A DNA stretch of 64,000 nt from PALSA-505 sp035308365 (GCA_035308365.1 DATGGU010000009.1:5043-69042); one strand, 5' to 3'; numbered from the stretch's first letter, positions 40,071 to 47,825 are shown. Numbers and translations: made by a program. Notes: generated by a model not told the origin, from the letters alone.

Positions 40071-41156
40071 ATGAGACTGGCGCTGAAGCCCGGGCTGGCC
40101 CGGGTGTGGCGGGACAGCGACACGCTGCAGATCGGGATCGACCCACGCCGAGCCGTGGCCATTTCCGGGGCCGGCCATGCTGCTGCCTTGATCGGCTTAC
40201 TGGACGGCAGCCGGGACCGGGCGGGAATGATCGCCGCAGCCGGTGAGCATGGCATCAGCGCCGAGGCGGCCGACGAGTTGATCAAGCTGCTCGCCGCCGC
40301 GGGTGTGCTCGACGAGTTCCCGGCGGGTGCGCTGCGCGCCGTGCCGGACGGCGTCCGCTCCAGGCTGGCACCCGAGCTGGCCACCACGTCGCTCGCACAC
40401 GGCGACGGCGATGGTGGCGCTCGCTCGCTGGCCCGCAGGGATGCGGCCTACGTGCGGGTCTACGGCGCGGGGAAGGTCGGGGCGACGCTGGCGGCCCTGC
40501 TGGCCAGCTCCGGGATCGGGCACGTGACCTGCCGGGATACCGCGACGGCGTTCGCCGCCGACCTGACACCCGGTGGGCTGTGCGAGGCGGACATCGGCGC
40601 GCCACGGCAGTCTGGCGCGGCCCGCGCCATCAAAAGCGCCGCCCCGCAGGTCCGCACCGAGGACGACGCCGGGCGGCCGGACCTGGCGGTGCTCACCGGC
40701 CAGCATGGCCCGGAACTGGCCGCCACGCTCATGTCCGGCGGCGTGCCGCACCTGAGCGCCGCCGCGGGCGAGGCGATCGGCGTCGCCGGGCCGCTGGTCC
40801 TGCCCGGCCGCACGGCCTGCCTGCGCTGCCTGAACATGACCCGGGCCGATGCCGACCCGCAATGGCCGCTCGTGCTCGCCCAGCTCACCGGCTGCCAGCC
40901 GGCCACGCCGGCCTGTGACTGCGTCCTGGCCACCTCGGTGGCGGCACAGGCCTGCGCGCAGGTGCTGACGTTCATCGACCGGCGCGGAAAGGCCGACGCC
41001 GTCATCAACGGAACGCTGGAACTGGTCCTGCCCGGCTGGCAGTGGCGCCGCCGCACCTGGCTCCCCCATCCGGCCTGCGGCTGCGGAGCGGCCACCTACC
41101 CGACGGGCCGCCAGGCGCGCGTTCGCGCATCGGGCAGCGGTGACGGACAATGTTGA
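40071..41156 (+). CDS. E1-like (ThiF-type) protein, Rv3196-like
   Basis: This 361-residue protein has an N-terminal winged-helix-like segment (SGAGHAAALIGLLDGSRDRAGMIAAAGEHGISAEAADELIKLLAAAGVL), then a Rossmann-type motif VRVYGAGKVGATLAALLASSGIGHVT. It has a Cys pair GRTACLRCLNMTRADADPQWP, an acceptor-like CDCVLATSVAAQA and a CGCG pair, probably for structural zinc. It resembles the leader-peptide-binding/E1-like proteins of azole RiPP pathways. The adenylating Arg/Asp residues are not obvious, so an adapter role may be more likely. It overlaps the ABC1 kinase start by 7 bases, the Rv3196-Rv3197 pairing. Confidence 0.7.
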   Translation: MRLALKPGLARVWRDSDTLQIGIDPRRAVAISGAGHAAALIGLLDGSRDRAGMIAAAGEHGISAEAADELIKLLAAAGVLDEFPAGALRAVPDGVRSRLAPELATTSLAHGDGDGGARSLARRDAAYVRVYGAGKVGATLAALLASSGIGHVTCRDTATAFAADLTPGGLCEADIGAPRQSGAARAIKSAAPQVRTEDDAGRPDLAVLTGQHGPELAATLMSGGVPHLSAAAGEAIGVAGPLVLPGRTACLRCLNMTRADADPQWPLVLAQLTGCQPATPACDCVLATSVAAQACAQVLTFIDRRGKADAVINGTLELVLPGWQWRRRTWLPHPACGCGAATYPTGRQARVRASGSGDGQC

Positions 41157-42493
41157 TCGTGAATGACATGCCGCGCCGTGCCGTCACCCGGTCCGCCAAG
41201 CTGGCCACCTTGCCGGTTGGCCTGGCCGCGCGTACCGCCCTTGGCATTGGCAAGCGGATCGGCGGCCGCCCGGCTGAGATCGTCGCGGGTGAGATCCAGC
41301 AGCGTACGGCCGAGCAGATCTTCAGGGTCCTGGGAGAGCTCAAGGGCGGGGCCATGAAGATGGGCCAGGCGCTGTCGATCTTCGAGGCGGCGCTGCCACC
41401 CGAGCTGGCCGGCCCATACCGGGCGACCCTGACCAGGCTGCAGGAATCCGCGCCGCCGCTTCCGGCCCGCACCGTGCACCGGGTACTCGAAGAGGACCTC
41501 GGCGAGGACTGGCGCGACCAGTTCACCGAATTCGACGACCGGCCAGCCGCCGCCGCTTCCATCGGCCAGGTGCACAAGGCCATCTGGCAGGACGGGCGCG
41601 AGGTAGCGGTCAAGATCCAGTACCCAGGCGCGGGCAAGGCGCTGCTCAGCGACTTCACCCAGCTCAGCCGGGCCGGGCGGTTGTTCGGCATCCTCATGCC
41701 CGGGCTGGACGCCAAGCCGTTGCTCGACGAGCTGCGCAACCGGGTCGCCGAGGAACTCGACTACCACCTCGAGGCGCAGTCACAGCAGGCCTTCGCCGAC
41801 GCCTATGCCGGCGACCCCGACATCTACGTGCCCCCGGTGGTGCTGGCGACCGACCACGTGCTGGTCACCGAGTGGATGGACGGCACCCCGCTTTCGAAGA
41901 TCATCAGCGATGGCACCAAGGAGGACCGGGACCGGGCCGGGATCCTCCTGGTCAGGTTCCTGTTCTCCGGGCCGGCCAGGGCCGGGCTGCTGCACGCGGA
42001 CCCGCATCCGGGCAACTTCCGGCTGCTCTCCGACGGGCGGCTCGGCGTGCTCGACTTCGGCGCGGTGGACCGGCTTCCCGACGGGTTCCCCCCGTTCATC
42101 GGGAAGCTGCTGCGGATCATGCACGACGACGGCGAGATCGAAGAGGTCGAGCACGAACTGCGGGTGCAGGGCTTCCTGCGTGAGGGCATCGAGGTGGACC
42201 TCGACGCGCTGCGGGCCTTCCTCGCACCGCTGGCCGAGCCGTCCAGCGTGGAGACGTTCAAGTTCAGCCGCGAGTGGCTGCGCGGTGAGGCGGCCAGGGT
42301 GACCGACCTGAGGCCGTCCAACATCTCCCGCCGGTTCAACGTGCCGCCCTCCTACGTGCTCATCCACCGGGTCTCGACGGCCGGCATCGGCGTGCTCTGC
42401 CAGCTGGAATGCGAAGGGCCGTTCCGCGCCGAGGTCATCACATGGATGCCGGGCTATGAAACCGCCGCCGAAGAAAACACATCAGAACAATAA
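41150..42493 (+). CDS. ABC1/AarF (UbiB) atypical kinase
   Basis: This 447-residue protein is the Rv3197-type ABC1 kinase. It has the family KxGQ motif MKMGQALSIFE, the Ala-rich nucleotide loop AAAASIGQVHKA, catalytic HADPHPGNF, metal-binding LDFGAVDRLP and VLVTEWMDGTPLSKI. ABC1 proteins bind or hydrolyse ATP in lipid-quinone metabolism; in mycobacteria the homologue is next to whiB7 and linked to macrolide tolerance. The ATG at 41150 overlaps the previous gene; ATG 41168 is an alternative. A strong terminator follows 3 bases after the stop. Confidence 0.92.
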   Translation: MLIVNDMPRRAVTRSAKLATLPVGLAARTALGIGKRIGGRPAEIVAGEIQQRTAEQIFRVLGELKGGAMKMGQALSIFEAALPPELAGPYRATLTRLQESAPPLPARTVHRVLEEDLGEDWRDQFTEFDDRPAAAASIGQVHKAIWQDGREVAVKIQYPGAGKALLSDFTQLSRAGRLFGILMPGLDAKPLLDELRNRVAEELDYHLEAQSQQAFADAYAGDPDIYVPPVVLATDHVLVTEWMDGTPLSKIISDGTKEDRDRAGILLVRFLFSGPARAGLLHADPHPGNFRLLSDGRLGVLDFGAVDRLPDGFPPFIGKLLRIMHDDGEIEEVEHELRVQGFLREGIEVDLDALRAFLAPLAEPSSVETFKFSREWLRGEAARVTDLRPSNISRRFNVPPSYVLIHRVSTAGIGVLCQLECEGPFRAEVITWMPGYETAAEENTSEQ

Positions 42494-42496
42494 TCA

Positions 42497-42540
42497 GCGC
42501 CGCTCGCCAGGCCCCTGTTGGCCGGTCTGGCGAGCGGCGC
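42497..42540 (+). terminator. Strong stem-loop terminator after the ABC1 kinase
   Basis: A perfect 14-bp inverted repeat, GCGCCGCTCGCCAG (42497-42510) and CTGGCGAGCGGCGC (42527-42540), encloses a 16-base loop. It begins 3 bases after the TAA. It may work in both directions, stopping the minus-strand transcript from the 63-aa gene as well. Confidence 0.75.
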
Positions 42541-42712
42541 CGATGTGATTTGCCGGGGCGAATTCTTTTACCAGGCCGGCACAGTGCCTTTTTGAATTCG
42601 CATTATGCACAACTACACTGCCAGGTTACCGTGGCCGTGACGAGCCCGATCGCCGGCCCGGACCCGCCGGGCCCGCACTGCCGATGCGGTTTTGCATAAC
42701 GCTCAGGGCCGG

Positions 42713-42904
42713 TCACAGCTCCGCCTCCAGTTGCTGCCGGAGCCTGGTGGCTTCGACCCAGGCCCGGCCCATCTGCCGCTCGGCGCGCGCCATCCTGCGC
42801 TGCGTTCGGCGCAACGCCCGCACCCGCGCCGCATTGCGCTGCTCCACCGCCTGCTCCAGCCTTTCCTGATGCATTCGGCTTACTACTTCTGATCGCACGT
42901 ACAT
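42713..42904 (-). CDS. Small basic coiled-coil protein (63 aa)
   Basis: I do not recognise a family. The product is almost wholly helical and highly charged (MHQERLEQAVEQRNAARVRA, MARAERQMGRAWVEATRLRQ) with heptad-like spacing. The GC-rich third positions look coding. ATG 42904 has GAAAGAGAG upstream, and hairpin element C lies 20 bases upstream. It follows whiB7 on the same strand, with about 200 bases between. It could be a small regulatory or nucleoid-type protein, but that is inference only. Confidence 0.5.
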   Translation of the reverse strand: MYVRSEVVSRMHQERLEQAVEQRNAARVRALRRTQRRMARAERQMGRAWVEATRLRQQLEAEL

Positions 42905-42924
42905 GATGAAACCAGCTCTCTTTC

Positions 42925-43017
42925 AGAGACTTATTCAAAACCAGCCCAGCGGACTTGGCACCAGGTTTGTGAGCTGTGGCAGGTGACTGATCGCCAGGAG
43001 GTTCTGAATAAGCCTCT
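42925..43017 (-). repeat. Hairpin element copy C (upstream of the 63-aa gene)
   Basis: A 93-bp copy with ends AGAGACTTATTCAAAAC and GTTCTGAATAAGCCTCT, identical to those of copy B, while its interior resembles copy A (CCAGCCC, ACCAGG, TGTGAGCTG). It lies 20 bases before the ATG at 42904 and 87 bases after the whiB7 stop. Mixed end/interior similarity suggests that the two parts evolve separately or recombine. Confidence 0.85.
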
Positions 43018-43104
43018 TCGGTCACGTTTGGTGGAATCCGCCATAACCGGCGGATAATTGCCTGGCCGCCCGCGCCGGGTGAGCCGCGAGGCGGCCGCCT
43101 GAGG

Positions 43105-43449
43105 TCAGGCGGCTACCTCGGTCTTACGCGGCCGCCCACGGGGCCTCTTGCGGGGAACGACCTCTCCGCGCAGGAAGAGCTCGCCTCCCCAGACGCCCCA
43201 TGGCTCCCGGCGCTCCAGAGCACCCGCGAAGCATGTCAGCCTCATCGGGCAGTCCCGGCAGAGCGCCTTGGCGAACTCGACGTCCCCGGGCGACTCGGCG
43301 AAGAACAACTCCGGATCCGCGGTGCACGGCAGATCGCGACCCTTCGGTACCGGCGTGATCATGACCGGTGCCCCGTGCGCACCCACAACGGGCATTGCCT
43401 CGAACCCCGTCGCGCCCGCCGCTACGACAGTGGTGTCAGGCCACTGCAT
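43105..43449 (-). CDS. whiB7: WhiB7 transcriptional regulator of intrinsic antibiotic resistance
   Basis: This 114-residue protein has iron-sulfur ligands Cys42, Cys64, Cys67 and Cys73, the WhiB7-specific turn EPWGVWGGE (82-90) that contacts the principal sigma factor, and a C-terminal AT-hook RGRPRK (104-109). WhiB7 activates resistance genes with AT-rich DNA just upstream of the -35 box. The ATG at 43449 follows GAGAGGGG with about 9-base spacing. An ~490-base leader with a uORF and hairpins precedes it. Neighbours (ABC1 kinase, uvrD, mycoredoxin) match the mycobacterial whiB7 locus. Confidence 0.95.
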   Translation of the reverse strand: MQWPDTTVVAAGATGFEAMPVVGAHGAPVMITPVPKGRDLPCTADPELFFAESPGDVEFAKALCRDCPMRLTCFAGALERREPWGVWGGELFLRGEVVPRKRPRGRPRKTEVAA

Positions 43450-43532
43450 TGGTGCCAACCCCTCTCGACTGGTCCTGCTCGTCTCTACGATCTCTGACTC
43501 GTCTGACAAAACGTGGGCCCGGAAATGCTGAA

Positions 43533-43562
43533 GGCCGCGGACCCTTTGCTGGGTCCGCGGCC
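43533..43562 (-). terminator. Attenuator hairpin in the whiB7 leader
   Basis: A perfect 12-bp stem, GGCCGCGGACCC / GGGTCCGCGGCC, with a 6-base loop sits between the uORF stop and the whiB7 start; the RNA continues UUCAGCAUUU. It fits the intrinsic-terminator/attenuator described for whiB7 leaders, although the U tract is poor. Confidence 0.65.
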
Positions 43563-43576
43563 TCCGAGGGAGTCGG

Positions 43577-43594
43577 CCGGTCTTTCTAGACCGG
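43577..43594 (-). promoter_or_regulatory. Hairpin overlapping the whiB7 uORF stop codon
   Basis: CCGGTCT / AGACCGG (7 bp, 4-base loop) contains the uORF TAG (43586-43588). A ribosome finishing or stalling on the uORF would open this stem. That is the geometry expected of translation-sensing attenuation upstream of the terminator stem at 43533-43562. A further 6-bp stem (GCGAAC / GTTCGC, 43615-43629) lies inside the uORF. Confidence 0.55.
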
Positions 43595-43891
43595 TTCCGG
43601 TTCTCTCGCCGGATGCGAACCCGGTTCGCCACCGCCCAGGACGGCGACGAGGGTCGTGTAGTTGTACGGCTTGCGGGTGCGGGTCCCCCCGAAGATGGAC
43701 TCCTGGCCATGCCCCGGCTGGCTGACTCGAGACATACGGGTCCCCTCGGCAGCGCACTGCGCCGGCGCCAGCCGCGGCGCCGCACATGCACCATGGCCAC
43801 TGCCGGCCGCGGGCAGGGAGGCAACCCAGACTGGCAACGTCAGGCCAGCGCGCGCGGCAACAGAGGCCGGGGCATCGTTAGAAATCACCAT
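43586..43891 (-). CDS. Upstream ORF in the whiB7 leader
   Basis: This 101-codon frame starts at ATG 43891 (or GTG 43894) after GAGGAGGTG, one of the strongest Shine-Dalgarno sequences in the window. The peptide begins MVISNDAPASVAARAGLTLP and ends with TRTRKPYNYTTLVAVLGGG and a Pro/Glu-rich tail; its stop lies in a hairpin. An internal ATG (43735, after GAGGGGA) would give 49 residues. WhiB7 leaders elsewhere encode short uORFs that sense ribosome inhibition; this one is unusually long. It is probably regulatory, not a functional protein. Confidence 0.6.
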   Translation of the reverse strand: MVISNDAPASVAARAGLTLPVWVASLPAAGSGHGACAAPRLAPAQCAAEGTRMSRVSQPGHGQESIFGGTRTRKPYNYTTLVAVLGGGEPGSHPAREPEPV

Positions 43892-43944
43892 CACTGGGCA
43901 CCTCCTCACGCTGCTAGACGACGGCAGTCCAGGGACATGTGAGC

Positions 43945-43983
43945 AGCCTACGTATCCAGGGCCACAACGGCAATAGTTTTTCT
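43945..43983 (-). promoter_or_regulatory. whiB7 promoter with AT-rich activator site
   Basis: On the minus strand TTGCCG (43973-43968), a 17-base spacer and TAGGCT (43950-43945) form the promoter. AGAAAAACTA (43983-43974) directly precedes the -35. That is where WhiB7 is known to contact AT-rich DNA, so autoregulation is expected. The transcript would start near 43938, about 490 bases before the whiB7 start. Confidence 0.65.
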
Positions 43984-44003
43984 ACCTGCGGTTTTGGCTT
44001 TAC

Positions 44004-44027
44004 GACCGGTCAATCCGGGACCCGGTC
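44004..44027 (-). terminator. Stem-loop after tesB
   Basis: GACCGG and CCGGTC pair immediately after the tesB TGA (44028-44030), with a 12-base loop; AAAGCC and AAAACC follow on the minus strand. It would separate tesB from the whiB7 promoter only 20 bases further on. The stem is short. Confidence 0.4.
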
Positions 44028-44894
44028 TCAGGATTTCGTCCTGATCAGGCCCTCCTGGACCACAGAAACCACAAGCTGGCCGTCCTGGGTGAAGACCTGC
44101 CCCCGGGCCAGCCCGCGGGCGCCTGAGGCCACCGGCGACTCCTGCGAGTAGAGCAGCCACTGGTCGGCCCGGAACGGCCGGTGGAACCACATCGCGTGAT
44201 CCAGGCTCGCCCCCATCGCGACCCCATCCACCCAGGAAAGCCCGTGGGCGAGCAGCACCGAGTCGAGCAGCGTCATGTCGGAGGCGTAGGTCATCAGGCA
44301 GACGTGCAGCAGCGGGTCATCGGGCAGATCACCGTCCACCCGCAGCCACACCATGTTCTTCGCCGTGCGCAGCGACGGGTCCCGCTGCGCCTCCACGGTG
44401 AGCGGCCCGGGGAACCGCAGCTCGACCGGGTTGCCGGTGAACCTCCGCTCATACCGCGGCTCCAGCGGGCCGAACAGCTTCTCCAGCCGCTCGATGGTCG
44501 GCGCGATCGAATCCGGCGGCGCGACGCCGGGCATCGCCGCGGCGTGCTCGATTCCCGGCTCGGGGAGCTGAAACGACGCCGACAGCGTGAAGATCGTCTT
44601 TCCGTGCTGGATCACCGATACCCGCCGGGTGGTGAACGACCGGCCGTCCCGGGTCCGGTCCACCATGTACACCAGCGGCACCGCCGGATCGCCCGGCCGG
44701 ATGAAGTAGGCGTGCAGCGAGTGCACCGGCCGGTCGGCTGGCACGGTCCGGCCCGCGGCCACCAGCGCCTGCCCGGCCACCTGCCCGCCGAACACCCGCT
44801 GCACCCGCTCGTCCGGGCTGCGCCCGCGGAAGATGTTGACCTCGATCTGCTCGAGGTCAAGCAGATCGAGCAGGTTGTCCAGCGCCTTGCTCAT
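44028..44894 (-). CDS. tesB: Acyl-CoA thioesterase II (TesB)
   Basis: This 288-residue double hot-dog thioesterase hydrolyses acyl-CoA to free fatty acid and CoA. Key regions are VFGGQVAGQALVAAGRTVP, HSLHAYFIRPGD, ASLDHAMWFHRPFRADQWLLYSQESPVASGARGLARG, with the catalytic Asp in SLDHA and a late Thr/Gln pair in FTQDGQLVVSVVQEG. The ATG at 44894 overlaps the uvrD stop (ATGA), so it is coupled to the helicase. The longer frame runs inside uvrD and is not family-like. Confidence 0.93.
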   Translation of the reverse strand: MSKALDNLLDLLDLEQIEVNIFRGRSPDERVQRVFGGQVAGQALVAAGRTVPADRPVHSLHAYFIRPGDPAVPLVYMVDRTRDGRSFTTRRVSVIQHGKTIFTLSASFQLPEPGIEHAAAMPGVAPPDSIAPTIERLEKLFGPLEPRYERRFTGNPVELRFPGPLTVEAQRDPSLRTAKNMVWLRVDGDLPDDPLLHVCLMTYASDMTLLDSVLLAHGLSWVDGVAMGASLDHAMWFHRPFRADQWLLYSQESPVASGARGLARGQVFTQDGQLVVSVVQEGLIRTKS

Positions 44895-46639
44895 GACGCG
44901 CCAACCACACCCCTGCCGGCGGCCCGCAGAAACCGCGACGGCGACCGCGACGCCGCCGCACCGGGCGAGCGGGCCCCCGCCCAGGACAGCGCGAGCCGCT
45001 CTCTGGCCCGGGTCACCCCCACGTAGAACAGCCGCCGTTCCTCGGCAATCGCCTTGCTGGTCTGGGCATACACGATCGGCAGGACTCCTTCGGTCAGGCC
45101 GGGCAGGAACACCGCGTCCCACTCCAGTCCCTTGGCGCCGTGCAGGGTAGCCAGCGTAACGCCTGGTACGGCGGGCGGGTTCTCGGCCGCCGCCCGTACG
45201 GCGAGCTCGTCAGCGAAGTCGGCCAGGGTGGCGCCCGGCCGGGCCAGCGCCAGGTCGCCGGCCAGGGCCGCCAGCGCGGCCAGTGACTCCCAGCGTTCCC
45301 TGGCCGCGCCCCCGTTCGCCGGGGCCGGCCCGGTCAGCCCCAGGCCGGACAAAATGTGCCGGACCTGCGCGGGCAGCGAGGCTTCGCCGGGAACCGTACG
45401 GGCGGATCCCCTGATGAGATTCAGCGCCTGCCGTACCTCCGCCCGGTCGAAGAACCGTTCCATGCCGGAGAGCTGGTAGGGGACGCCGGCTTCGGACAAC
45501 GCCCGCTCGAAGCCCTGCGTCTGCACGTTGATGCGGACCAGCACCGCGATCTGCCTGGGATCGGTGCCCGCGGCGATGAGCGAGGCCGCCTGCGCGGCGA
45601 CCGCGCCGGCCTCCGCCTGGTCGTCGGGATACCCGGTGACCGACGGCTCCGGGCCTGGCGGCCGCTGAGCCACCAGGCTGGCCGCCCAGCGCGCCACCGG
45701 CCGGCCCGGCAGACCGGGCAGCGGCTCGGTGATGACCCGGTTCGCCAGGGCCACCACCTGCGGCGTTGACCGGTAGTCGCGGACCAGCCTGATCACCGTC
45801 GCGTCCGGGAACTGCGCGGTGAAACCGGTGAGGTAGGCCGGGCTCGCCCCGGTGAACGAGTAGATCGCCTGGTCCGGGTCGCCGACCACGCACAGCTCGT
45901 CGCGATCGCCGAGCCAGGTGTCGAGCAGTAGCTTCTGCAGCGGGTTGACGTCCTGGTACTCGTCCACGACCAGGTACCGGAACCGGTCCCTGACGTCGGC
46001 CGCCGCCTGCTGGTTCTCGGCCAGCACGGCCGCGGTCAGCTCGAGCAGCGACTCGAAGTCGATCAGGTGACGGCTGCGCCGGAGCCGTTCGTAGCCCGCG
46101 TAGAGCTGGCCGGCCACGCCGGTGCCGAGCGGCGGCGTCCGGCCGGCCTTCGCCGCCTCCTGCTCGTACTCTTCCGGCCGGATCTGGGTAACCTTGGCCC
46201 ACTCGATCTCCCCGGCCACCTCGGGCAGCTCGGCGCCGCCGAGCGTGATCCGGTGCGCCCGCGCCACCTCGGCGATCAGGCTGGTCTTGGCGGCGAGAAC
46301 CCGCGGCGGCCGGCCGCCCACCGTGCCCGGCCAGAAGTGGCGGAGCTGGCGCAGCGCCGCCGAGTGGAACGTGCGGGCGCGCACCTGGTCGAGCCCCAGC
46401 CCTGGGTCGCCGAGCAGGCGCAGCCGCCCGCGCAGCTCACCCGCGGCGCGGGTGGTGAACGTCAGGGCGAGCACATGCGCGGGATCCATCACACCGGTGT
46501 GCACGGCGTAGGCGATCCGGTGCGTGATGGCCCGGGTCTTGCCGGTCCCCGCCCCGGCCAGCACGCAGACCGGTCCGCGGGTGGCCAGCGCCACCTCCCG
46601 CTGCTCGGGATCCAGCGCGGCCAGCACATCCACACTCAT
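44891..46639 (-). CDS. uvrD2: UvrD/PcrA-family ATP-dependent DNA helicase
   Basis: This 582-residue SF1 3'-5' helicase has Q motif LDPEQREVA, Walker A AGAGTGKT (28-35), motif Ia LTFTTRAA, Walker B VVDEYQDVN, motif III VVGDPDQAIYSFTGA, motif IV VRDYRST, motif V TLHGAKGLEWDAV and motif VI FYVGVTRARERL. It is shorter than mycobacterial UvrD2 and lacks an HRDC domain. The ATG at 46639 is only 5 bases from hairpin element D and has no Shine-Dalgarno, so initiation may depend on the element or be leaderless. It is divergent from mycoredoxin, as in Rv3198c/Rv3198A. Confidence 0.92.
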   Translation of the reverse strand: MSVDVLAALDPEQREVALATRGPVCVLAGAGTGKTRAITHRIAYAVHTGVMDPAHVLALTFTTRAAGELRGRLRLLGDPGLGLDQVRARTFHSAALRQLRHFWPGTVGGRPPRVLAAKTSLIAEVARAHRITLGGAELPEVAGEIEWAKVTQIRPEEYEQEAAKAGRTPPLGTGVAGQLYAGYERLRRSRHLIDFESLLELTAAVLAENQQAAADVRDRFRYLVVDEYQDVNPLQKLLLDTWLGDRDELCVVGDPDQAIYSFTGASPAYLTGFTAQFPDATVIRLVRDYRSTPQVVALANRVITEPLPGLPGRPVARWAASLVAQRPPGPEPSVTGYPDDQAEAGAVAAQAASLIAAGTDPRQIAVLVRINVQTQGFERALSEAGVPYQLSGMERFFDRAEVRQALNLIRGSARTVPGEASLPAQVRHILSGLGLTGPAPANGGAARERWESLAALAALAGDLALARPGATLADFADELAVRAAAENPPAVPGVTLATLHGAKGLEWDAVFLPGLTEGVLPIVYAQTSKAIAEERRLFYVGVTRARERLALSWAGARSPGAAASRSPSRFLRAAGRGVVGAS

Positions 46640-46644
46640 GCTAC

Positions 46645-46737
46645 TGAGACATATTCAAAACTAGTCCTGCGGGTCTGACGTTCAGGTCTGTGATCTGCGA
46701 TAGATAGCTAATCACTTGGAGTTCTGAATATGCCTCA
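46645..46737 (-). repeat. Hairpin element copy D (5' leader of uvrD)
   Basis: A 93-bp copy with ends TGAGACATATTCAAAAC and GTTCTGAATATGCCTCA. Relative to B and C, where the arms read CTTATTC / GAATAAG, this copy reads CATATTC / GAATATG: one base pair of the stem has changed on both sides together. It ends 5 bases before the uvrD ATG. Its interior groups with copy B. Confidence 0.88.
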
Positions 46738-46845
46738 TCCTCACCCCGCGCCATCCTCGCGCATGTTCGGCCGCCGGGACGGGAAGCCCGCCGCCCGGTT
46801 CCGTGTTAGCAGGTTCGGGATGTTCCGATCCGGAAGGAGGCGGCG

Positions 46846-47100
46846 GTGTCGGAGCCGCTGACGATGTACACGACGCCGTGGTGCGGGTTCTGCCGGCGCC
46901 TTAAGAGCCAGCTCGCCCGGGAGGGGATCGAGGTCCAGGAGGTGGACATCGAAGCCGACCCGGCCGCGGCGGATTACGTCATGTCGGTGAACGGCGGTAA
47001 CCAGACCGTCCCGACCGTGGTCTTCCCCGATGGCAGTGCGCTGACCAACCCCTCTGTGGCACAGGTCAAGAGCCGGCTCACCGAGCTGGCTTCGCTCTGA
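46846..47100 (+). CDS. mrx1: Mycoredoxin (glutaredoxin-like)
   Basis: This 84-residue thioredoxin-fold protein has CGFC (Cys13, Cys16) in MYTTPWCGFCRRLK, the cis-Pro QTVPTVVFPDG and GGNQTVP. Mycoredoxins reduce mycothiol-mixed disulfides in actinobacteria, so the organism probably makes mycothiol. The GTG has AAGGAGG at 5-base spacing. Its stop overlaps the next start (TGATG). It is divergent from uvrD, the mycobacterial Rv3198A arrangement. Confidence 0.93.
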   Translation: MSEPLTMYTTPWCGFCRRLKSQLAREGIEVQEVDIEADPAAADYVMSVNGGNQTVPTVVFPDGSALTNPSVAQVKSRLTELASL

Positions 47101-47618
47101 TGAAAGAAGAAGCTTTCCATACGGTGGAGGCCGGCGCGCCCGCCGAGGCAACCGGCCTAGCGGTGGGCCCCGAGATCGCAGTCGTGCGGCGCAGTGGCCA
47201 GGGCTGGCGGGTCGGCGACGAGGAATTGACGGAGCTGACCAGCGCCATGGTCCTCGCGGACCTGCTGGCGGCCGAACAGCCGGACGAGGCCCTCCCGGCG
47301 GCGCCGTCAACCGCGGCCACGGAGGCCGGGCGGCTTCGGGTGACCGTGGCCCAGCTGGAGAGCGCCCTGGTCCGCCGGGTGAAGGTGGAACAGGCGATCG
47401 GCATCGTCTGCGAGCGCAGGCACGTGCCGCCGGCCAAGGCGTTCGAGCTGATCAGGAGCGTCGCCAGGGCCAGTGGCACCCGGGTGGCGGAGCTGGCGGC
47501 GCGGATCGTGGACAGCACCACCAACCCGCTGCTGATACTGCCCGAAGAGCTGGCCAGGCCGCTGCGGCAGCCCAGGGTTCGCGGCAAGTCTCCCCGGCAC
47601 GTGCGGGTCGGCGAGTAG
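47100..47618 (+). CDS. ANTAR-domain protein
   Basis: This 172-residue protein has a C-terminal ANTAR-type three-helix RNA-binding domain (about 85-145; LESALVRRVKVEQAIGIVCERRHVPPAKAFELIRSVARASGTRVAELA), preceded by an uncharacterised ~80-residue segment without a recognisable GAF, PAS or receiver domain. ANTAR proteins bind paired hairpins to prevent transcription termination. It is co-translated with mycoredoxin. Its RNA targets are unknown. Confidence 0.8.
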   Translation: MKEEAFHTVEAGAPAEATGLAVGPEIAVVRRSGQGWRVGDEELTELTSAMVLADLLAAEQPDEALPAAPSTAATEAGRLRVTVAQLESALVRRVKVEQAIGIVCERRHVPPAKAFELIRSVARASGTRVAELAARIVDSTTNPLLILPEELARPLRQPRVRGKSPRHVRVGE

Positions 47619-47825
47619 CAGGTCAGCCGGGGGTGACCCCGGACTGTCAGTCGGTGCGGCTATGGTCCTGGGCACAGAACACACCAGGAAACGGCCCGTA
47701 CTTCCGCCACAACACTGTCCCGCTCAGCCACTATGGTGAGCAACCATCGCCGGTGAGCGCCTGCGTGGGCAGGAGGGTGGGCGGCCACTGGGGGACGGTG
47801 CCACGACCGCCGAGGGGAGGCCGAT

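Noticed and set aside
42603..43025. 140-codon minus-strand frame through element C
   Set aside because: It crosses the hairpin repeat and overlaps the better-supported 63-aa gene in another frame; composition is low-complexity.
43615..43629. T-arm-like GGTTCGCATCC in the whiB7 leader as a tRNA fragment
   Set aside because: No acceptor, D or anticodon stems surround it; it is better explained as part of the uORF and leader hairpins.
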